NCBI RefSeq assembly: GCF_900129375.1
Contig: NZ_FQVN01000007.1
Span: 62,001-126,000, forward strand
Source of the DNA: Streptoalloteichus hindustanus
Lineage (GTDB): Bacteria; Actinomycetota; Actinomycetes; Mycobacteriales; Pseudonocardiaceae
DNA: 64,000 bases
Reading direction: 5' to 3'
The notes below the pieces were generated by a model. The model searched no databases, was not told the DNA's origin, and saw only the letters and a list, made by a program, of their open reading frames with translations. Position numbers and translations under genes: made by a program. Positions 59,201-64,000 of the stretch are shown here, piece by piece (positions within the stretch are counted from its first letter, which is position 1; the number at the start of each line of letters is the position of its first letter).

Positions 59201-60043
59201 ACCACGCGGGTCGGTCGCAAGCCCGACATCGAGGTCCGGTTCGGCGGCGTGCGGTTCGTCAAGGAACTGTCCTTTGTGGACACTCTGCGCCGGCTGATCC
59301 CGCTGGACGGGTTCAGCGACCCGCCCGCGCTGCGGGTGACCCCGACCGGGATCTCCGCCCGCTACTCGATCCCGCTGCCCAACGCCGCGGTCGGCGTGTT
59401 CAGCCTGGAGAACCTGTCCCTCAACGCCTCGCTGGAGGTGCCGTTCCTCGGCAGCGAGATGGAGATCGGGTTCGCGTTCTGCCGCCGCGAGGCCCCGTTC
59501 CGGCTCACCGTGTCGATGCTCGGCGGGGGCGGCTACTTCGGCATCGTGCTGTCCCCCGACCGGATCGTGGTGCTGGACGCGGCACTGGAGTTCGGCGCCG
59601 CGGTGTCCATGAACTTCGGCGTCGCCAGCGGCAGCCTCTCGGTGATGGCCGGCATCTACTTCCGGCTCGGCGACCGCCAGGCGGTGAAGCTGGTCGGCTA
59701 CTTCCGGGCCCGCGGCGAGGTCGACGTGCTCGGGATCGTCTCCGCCTCCGTCGAGCTGTACCTGGAGATCGGCTACGACGCCGGGCAGGCGGTCGGCCGC
59801 GCCAGCCTGACGATCAGCATCGAGATCGGGTTCTTCTCGAAGTCGGTGACGATCAGCTGTGAGAAGAGGTTCGCCGGCTCCCCGACGTCGCTCGGCCTCG
59901 CCGCCGCCGACCCGGCCGCCGACCCGGCCGCGGTCCGCCCGCCGACGTTCGCCGAGCTCATGTCGCCCTACCCCGACCCCGTGACCGGGCAACGCCGGGA
60001 CCCGGTCCTCGAGTACTGCACCGCCTTCGCGGAAGTGAGCTGA
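56264..60043 (+). CDS. 1,259-residue protein of unknown function, first of a giant tandem pair
   Basis: GTG 56264 follows GGAGGGGG by 5 bp. I recognise no family. There is no signal peptide. The N-terminal 200 residues contain beta-rich elements (IRLLRTEDLLDLWFGFPGL, RIAGRSVLVFVVGAGATIPY). A Pro/Ala/Glu linker lies near residues 193-230, and a large mixed region has many R-x-W and HDEK-type polar loops. A helical stretch at about 770-870 (ALIAVLPPQVDPAVRTLLDRV) precedes a glycine-rich amphipathic beta region from about 935 to 1200 (LEVPFLGSEMEIGFAF, VSMLGGGGYFGIVLS, GASLTISIEIGFF-like). The C-terminal beta region resembles bridge-type or membrane-inserting repeats, but this is not proven. The next giant gene starts 5 bp after the stop. 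Confidence 0.75.
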   Translation: MGSADVRPAPIRLLRTEDLLDLWFGFPGLTLERVRGQRVLVRADPAREGWIVVTFGPQHVAERAFFEVSDGLPAPDGPSATEPRTPPPVPTRIAGRSVLVFVVGAGATIPYSEAGLLGAMQTLELRVVDAARAPAPAGPPVTVQLGQQLAQATGGEPFGRAATTLRKVRALAELAGRYDAKDALGAVLGTDLVRPAPAAEPAVTAEGAPSAETAVEPAAKPRPENPLSDVDNNPRTGIELPYRLLLSPPETTRWRHRVEPPATGPTDRVELWHTRADTTSARAVWTRDPGFDPEHVRLPPHGDDPFRMALDANDRAQIVHLTSNHNLTGGDTGPVRVDHLMLSALGGWLDSIGRWRQPPPDFNVSEWRHRASVGRDHYVRVMYAGRLCPFGHRAALVKVTERKFDRDREDNAAYLYQRMYILVREPVLTFTDKVLGDGDPKDRLDLLFPFTSVELLTLVTPDLAPPWNLDGVPSDRYGFFPETQQHDEKPFRFKVRAIDRDGRAVEFLTPLLFVDNILHADNNELPKLVKKYNACDSGASERPPPSDASVRFLRAEVRGQTVAMAPSRRADDGALDVADLVWGAEAPSATLARDHTTHPRFVPRVRWARAVLPQVRELSAGGTQERNRVVAVRYPKPYAKHGFEAGNAGELFAELVHPLVMNFHDGSDRSGALVSPTFTVAGVSRKTGPVAARPVKSTVDVAREAASTEADAFDWAALAAGRFDPSAFFAQALGDRAKLFGVLRLVDLLRDAVGLDRLKAPAFVTETVNAVTGFLSDLGRLRDVLADTERRFPEIVARVVRVTDAAAILARTLTAHIVGQLANDPNAPTFAEVENAVTAFDEALAALIAVLPPQVDPAVRTLLDRVRQQVATWDNAVGDAMALKRAVTLAARGVRLPDVVNARLEWQPDLRNWPPDNPIFKLGDDNPSGHCSLVVDLRGSLRPDVPSGADITCTLENFSLLLVPYVLQGIELRFDRIRFTTRVGRKPDIEVRFGGVRFVKELSFVDTLRRLIPLDGFSDPPALRVTPTGISARYSIPLPNAAVGVFSLENLSLNASLEVPFLGSEMEIGFAFCRREAPFRLTVSMLGGGGYFGIVLSPDRIVVLDAALEFGAAVSMNFGVASGSLSVMAGIYFRLGDRQAVKLVGYFRARGEVDVLGIVSASVELYLEIGYDAGQAVGRASLTISIEIGFFSKSVTISCEKRFAGSPTSLGLAAADPAADPAAVRPPTFAELMSPYPDPVTGQRRDPVLEYCTAFAEVS
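58352..58362. repeat. iterated palindrome TCCACWGTGGA, copy 9
   Basis: The copy is inside the 1,259-residue gene, read as Ser-Thr-Val-Asp (KSTVDVA). Confidence 0.85.
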
Positions 60044-60047
60044 GGAC

Positions 60048-63000
60048 ATGGCCGCCGAACACCTCCTGCGCTGGACCGTCCTGCCCGACGGCGTGGTCGG
60101 CACGGACCCGGGCGGCGGGGACCGCCTCCGGGTGTCCGTTCTGGTCACCCCACGGCTGCGTGGCTCGAAGCGGCTCGGCGACTACTTCCCGACCTTCGAG
60201 TCCTGGCCGGACACGCTGGCCGGCCTCGTCAACGCGCTGTCGCTGGAGTTCCTCGACGACAAGGGGAACCCGGTGGCCAAGGTGACCGCGAAGGAGGTCG
60301 ACACCAGCAGGTACCCCGCGGCGGACCGGAACGTCTGGAAGGCGTTGTTCCACGCGGAAACCCACGTCGACGACCACTCCGAGCCGCGCACCGAGGCAGG
60401 CGCCCCGCGGGTGCTCCGCTCGTTCCCGGCCGCCGCCGTCGAGTCGACGGTGACCGCGCTGTTCCGGGACATGGCGGCGACCACGACGAGGGAACGGATC
60501 CGGCGCAACGACGCCGACGGGGAGCGGACGCCGTGCGAACGGCCCGACCCCGAGGACAACCAGGGCTGGCGGTTCCCGTCCGGACACGTGGTCATCCCGA
60601 TGATCGGCAACGAGGTCATCGACTTCGCCAACGACCCGAGGGCCGTGCACTCGGAGCTCAACAAGCTGATCGACCCCAACGGCGGGATCCACCTCGCCGA
60701 CAGCGGGGCAGCGGAGCAACCGATGCACATGCGCCGCACGGCCAACCCGAAGTACCAGGAGAAGGCGAAGCTCTACGGCCTGGCCGAGGCGCACCGCTTC
60801 TACGACCGCGGACCGGCGCCCGCGGGGGCCGACGAGCACACCCTCGCGATGTCCGACGCGCCGCCGGCGCCCGTCGAGCCCCACCGGGTCGACTTCCACG
60901 AGGCCTGCGGGCTTCTCGGCGACTACCCGGAACTCCAGCGGCGGTTCGGGCTCGTCGTCGACCTGGTGTTCACCGCGCCCGACGGGCTGGCCGGCGCGGA
61001 CTCGGTCCGGGTCGCCTTCGCACACCCGGACCAGGCCGCGCTGAACGCCCCCGGGCGGCGACCCAGGACCAGGATCGCCTACGCCGCCGGTCAGCGGTTC
61101 GAACCCAAGGCCAAGGACGAGAAGACGATCCGCACCCGCGTGCTCAACCTCGGCTCGGGCGCCTTCCGGGTCACCGACCTGGACGTCGACGGCGCGGCGT
61201 TGAAGCACCTCGACTACGCCAGGGCTTTCGCCGGAATGCGCGGCCCGGACAGCTTCCGCGACACCACCGAAGCGCGCCGCCAACTCGGCAACGGCACGCC
61301 GGCCGCGCGGGGCGGTGGGATCACCGTCTTCCGCGAGGACGACGACGGACACCTCGCCCAGCAGATCGGCGCCGACCGAACCCGCGAGAAGTCCAATGTG
61401 GACCCCACGCTCGTCGCCGAGGACCTGGTCCGCGGCTACCGGGTGGACGTGGGCATCGCCGACGTGAACGGGACGGTCCACCGCTGGCACTCGCTGTGCC
61501 GCCGCCGGGGCAGCTACACGATCCGCCGGCCCGGCCAGCCGCCGGTCACGATCCCGGTCCGCCCCGACGAGGGCAACGTGAAGGCCAGCGCGGTGACCAG
61601 GACCGCGCCCGAGTCGACGCAGGTCTACACCCACCAGGCCCTGTTCGGCTGGGACGGCTGGAGCCTGGTCGCGCCGAGGCCGGGTCTGACGATCAACAAG
61701 GACAACCAGCCGGAGGCGGTGGTCCCGCCGGTGTCCCCGGACGTGCCGCTGGCCACCGCGTTCACCCCGGAGCCCGGCTCGCTGCCGGCGCTGCGCTACG
61801 GCCGCACCTACCGGCTGCGCGCCCGCGTGGTCGACCTCGCCGGCAACAGCGCCGACCACACCGCCACCGTCCCGCACGAGCTGCTCGCCCCGGCGATCAC
61901 CTACCTGCGCTGGGAACCCGTGCCGCAGCCGGTGGTCGTGCCGACCCGGCCGTTCTCCGAGGGCGAGTCCGCCGAGCGGATGGTGATCAGGAGCACGATC
62001 ACCGAGGAGGGCAGGGAGATCTCGGCGCGGGAGTACGAGGCGCTGCGCTCCGACGTGCCCGACCACTCCGATCCGTCCGGAGTGGACGGTCTGGACCGCC
62101 GCTACCGCGCCGTCGACCACCGGCACGTCGCGCCGCCGAAGGTCGCACTGGCCATGGCCGAGGAGCACGGCGTGTTCGACGCCGCGTTCGGCCCGGACAG
62201 GCCCGAGCGGGCGAGGGCGCGCTACTTCGCCTCGGCCGCGCGCGAGGCCGGCTCGTTCCTGGACACGGTCGTCAGCGACCCCGAGGACCCGAGCTCGACC
62301 ACGGACCTGTTGCGGGAGCACCGAATCCACATCGCCAAGCACGACGTGCACGACACGGCGGAGCTGACCCCGCTCCCCCTGACGCACCGCGGCGCGGGGC
62401 TCAAGCATGGCGAGTTCGTCGTGCACGACGCCAGGCGGCCGCTGCTGCTGCCGTACCTGCCGGACCCGCTGGCGCGGGGCGTCTGTCTGCGCGGCCTGCC
62501 CGGCACGACCGGCGCGCGGAAGTACCCGTTCCCCGGGCCGTGGCCGCAGGCCAAGCCGTTCCTGCTCACCCTGGCCGAGGGCGACGGCGAGCCGGAGTGG
62601 CGGGACGGCCCGTGGGTGCGGGAGCTGACCGTGCGCCTGGCCAGGAGCGAGACGGCGCGGGTGTTCCTCAGCTGCTACCTGGACCGGGCGGACCTGTCGC
62701 TGCTGCGCCAGTGGCGGCTGCTCACCGAGTCCGACTTCTGGCGCGGCCTCGCGCAGCGGGATCGGGACTTCGTCGCCGAGGCGAGCGCGGACGGCGAGAA
62801 CTGGATGCTCACGCCGTGGGTCGAGCTCAACCTGGTGCACGCCGTGGAGAAACCGTTGCGCCGGCCGGAACTGCGCGAGCTGGTGTTCCGGAGGGTGCCC
62901 GAGGCGACGTTCACCGAGATCCGCGGCGAGTTGCGGGCGCACTCGCGCAGCACCGCGCACGTCGCGGTGGACGCGAAGTGGGGCGAGTGGGTGGACGACG

Positions 63001-64000
63001 TCAGCCAGCCGGCGCCGCAGCGGTTCACCCGGCACGCGCACGTCGAAGATGTCCAGGTCTCGGTGAACAACGACATGCTCGGTTTCACCGTGCGGCACGA
63101 GTTCGGCGACACCCGGCACCGCAACATCGACTACACGCCGACCGCGACGACCAGGTTCCGCGAGTACTTCCACCCCGCCATCACGGCCGACCAGAAGCTG
63201 ATCACCAGGGGCGGGCCGGTGTCGGCCGGCCACTCCGTGCCCAGCTCGCGCCGGCCGGAACCGCCGGAGCCCAGCCACCTGGTCCCGACGTTCCGCTGGT
63301 CGCGCACGGCCGACCGGGAGCACGGCACGGTCACCAGCACCCGCCGGCACGCCGGCGTGCGGCTCCACCTCCGGCGGCCGTGGTACTCCTCGGGCGACGA
63401 CGAGCTGCTGGCGGTCGTGCTCGACCCCGGCGGCACCGTGCCCGACCGGTACTCGACCCGCTGGGGCGTGGACCCCGTGTGGTCCGGCGCCAGCCGACTG
63501 GCCGGCCCGTCGCCGGCGAACTTCCCGAACGCGACCAGCACCGCGAACGCGCTGACACTGGCCGAGGGTCTGCCGACACCGGTGTCGGTCGCGGCCTTCC
63601 GGCCGGACTTCGACGAACGGCGCGGGCTCTGGCGCTGCGACATCGACGTCGACCTCGGCGCGGCCGGGGCCGCCTACTTCCCGTTCCTGCGGCTGGCCGT
63701 CGCCCGTTACCAACCGCACTCGCTGCCCGGTCTCGAACTGTCCACAGTGGTCACCGCTGAGTTCGCCCAGTTGCTGCCGGACCGGACGGTGACCGCGACC
63801 GGGATCGACGGCGGACTGCGTGTCACGCTCGCCGGGCCGACCACGTCCAACGAGCTGGGACGACGAGTCGGCGGCGGTGTCGCCGCCGTCGCCGGCAGCC
63901 GCCGGGTCACGGCCACCCTGCAGAGCCGGGCGTCGCTCGGCGCCGGCGAGCTGGACTGGCAGCCCGTGGGGAACCCGGTCCCGCTGTCCTGCCGCGCCGA
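60048..64000 (+). CDS. giant protein of more than 1,317 residues, unknown, runs off the window
   Basis: ATG 60048 (GAGGAC just upstream, four bases after the previous stop) opens a frame with no stop before the window end. The protein begins MAAEHLLRWTVLPDGVVG. It contains RYGRTYRLRARVVDLAGNS, a fibronectin-like strand pattern common in very large extracellular or structural proteins, and many Trp/Arg/His-rich polar segments (EHGVFDAAFGPDRPE, GEWVDDVSQPAPQRF). No signal peptide, transmembrane segment or catalytic motif is recognised. It is clearly coding: codon bias is strong and no stop interrupts nearly 4 kb. Together with the upstream gene it forms an operon whose function I cannot assign. 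Confidence 0.75.
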   Translation, partial: MAAEHLLRWTVLPDGVVGTDPGGGDRLRVSVLVTPRLRGSKRLGDYFPTFESWPDTLAGLVNALSLEFLDDKGNPVAKVTAKEVDTSRYPAADRNVWKALFHAETHVDDHSEPRTEAGAPRVLRSFPAAAVESTVTALFRDMAATTTRERIRRNDADGERTPCERPDPEDNQGWRFPSGHVVIPMIGNEVIDFANDPRAVHSELNKLIDPNGGIHLADSGAAEQPMHMRRTANPKYQEKAKLYGLAEAHRFYDRGPAPAGADEHTLAMSDAPPAPVEPHRVDFHEACGLLGDYPELQRRFGLVVDLVFTAPDGLAGADSVRVAFAHPDQAALNAPGRRPRTRIAYAAGQRFEPKAKDEKTIRTRVLNLGSGAFRVTDLDVDGAALKHLDYARAFAGMRGPDSFRDTTEARRQLGNGTPAARGGGITVFREDDDGHLAQQIGADRTREKSNVDPTLVAEDLVRGYRVDVGIADVNGTVHRWHSLCRRRGSYTIRRPGQPPVTIPVRPDEGNVKASAVTRTAPESTQVYTHQALFGWDGWSLVAPRPGLTINKDNQPEAVVPPVSPDVPLATAFTPEPGSLPALRYGRTYRLRARVVDLAGNSADHTATVPHELLAPAITYLRWEPVPQPVVVPTRPFSEGESAERMVIRSTITEEGREISAREYEALRSDVPDHSDPSGVDGLDRRYRAVDHRHVAPPKVALAMAEEHGVFDAAFGPDRPERARARYFASAAREAGSFLDTVVSDPEDPSSTTDLLREHRIHIAKHDVHDTAELTPLPLTHRGAGLKHGEFVVHDARRPLLLPYLPDPLARGVCLRGLPGTTGARKYPFPGPWPQAKPFLLTLAEGDGEPEWRDGPWVRELTVRLARSETARVFLSCYLDRADLSLLRQWRLLTESDFWRGLAQRDRDFVAEASADGENWMLTPWVELNLVHAVEKPLRRPELRELVFRRVPEATFTEIRGELRAHSRSTAHVAVDAKWGEWVDDVSQPAPQRFTRHAHVEDVQVSVNNDMLGFTVRHEFGDTRHRNIDYTPTATTRFREYFHPAITADQKLITRGGPVSAGHSVPSSRRPEPPEPSHLVPTFRWSRTADREHGTVTSTRRHAGVRLHLRRPWYSSGDDELLAVVLDPGGTVPDRYSTRWGVDPVWSGASRLAGPSPANFPNATSTANALTLAEGLPTPVSVAAFRPDFDERRGLWRCDIDVDLGAAGAAYFPFLRLAVARYQPHSLPGLELSTVVTAEFAQLLPDRTVTATGIDGGLRVTLAGPTTSNELGRRVGGGVAAVAGSRRVTATLQSRASLGAGELDWQPVGNPVPLSCRA

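Noticed and set aside
55621-59862. Open frame of 1,413 codons on the plus strand
   Set aside because: It runs through the SDR pseudogene and the 1,259-residue gene in another frame, is extremely rich in Arg, Ala, Pro and Gly, and has none of the motif content of a real protein. It reflects high GC at third positions of the real gene.
59958-63719. Open frame of 1,253 codons on the minus strand
   Set aside because: It is antisense to the second giant gene, with Arg/Gly/Val-rich composition, no domain and no start signal; a shadow of codon bias.

Overview
This is a very GC-rich stretch of actinobacterial chromosome with frequent GTG starts, Tat and Sec secreted proteins, and many TetR, GntR, MerR and XRE regulators, most of them divergent from the gene they probably control. 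The glycopeptide-type glycosyltransferase, the stand-alone SCP1.201/DddA-like deaminase with an Imm1 partner, and a 13-bp palindrome (GTCCACWGTGGAC) repeated far above chance suggest a member of the Pseudonocardiales (Saccharothrix/Lentzea/Actinosynnema-like). That placement is inference; no rRNA or tRNA gene was found to confirm it.

Region by region. 0-5 kb: a LysR-like N-terminus and a Dabb-like protein, two secreted beta-propeller proteins, and a PEBP-SRPBCC fusion divergent from a GntR regulator. 5-18 kb: an alpha/beta hydrolase behind a clear promoter and operator, a DUF4097 protein, a GT1 glycosyltransferase, an ArsM-like methyltransferase and two more methyltransferases, a Tat-exported metallophosphoesterase, an ML-domain protein, a TetR-controlled pair of DHFR/RibD-like reductases, and two secreted proteins (choice-of-anchor C and a ricin-type lectin). 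18-25.6 kb: an XRE/TPR regulator divergent from a tightly packed set: cobalamin-type radical SAM protein, aldo/keto reductase, CYTH phosphohydrolase/cyclase, two very small overlapping genes and a histidine phosphatase. 25.6-33 kb: TetR/SDR and MerR/SDR pairs, a TetR gene whose divergent promoter has mirrored operators in front of a small membrane protein and a secreted carboxylesterase, a small nuclease-like protein and an SGNH esterase.

33-44 kb holds two notable units. The first is a Baeyer-Villiger monooxygenase fused to an alpha/beta hydrolase and coupled to an SDR, divergent from a PucR-type regulator. The second is a two-gene RNA-repair operon: an RNA ligase-polynucleotide kinase, then one 902-residue protein that joins a DUF504/MJ1316 domain, an EEP phosphatase/nuclease, a 2H phosphoesterase and a poly(A)-polymerase-like nucleotidyltransferase. 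A HAD phosphatase is divergent from it.

44-49 kb looks like an accessory island: a frameshifted XRE regulator coupled to an APH-family kinase, several small ORFs, a DddA-like deaminase overlapping its Imm1 immunity gene, and many strong hairpins. 49-56 kb: an MFS exporter, a trypsin-fold protein that lacks both catalytic His and Ser but carries an AbfB-like domain, a GNAT, and a decayed TetR/SDR pair. From 56.3 kb to the window end two giant, tandem, unrecognised genes (1,259 aa and more than 1,317 aa) form what looks like an undescribed system. Strong perfect hairpins separate most convergent genes, so transcription units are well delimited.
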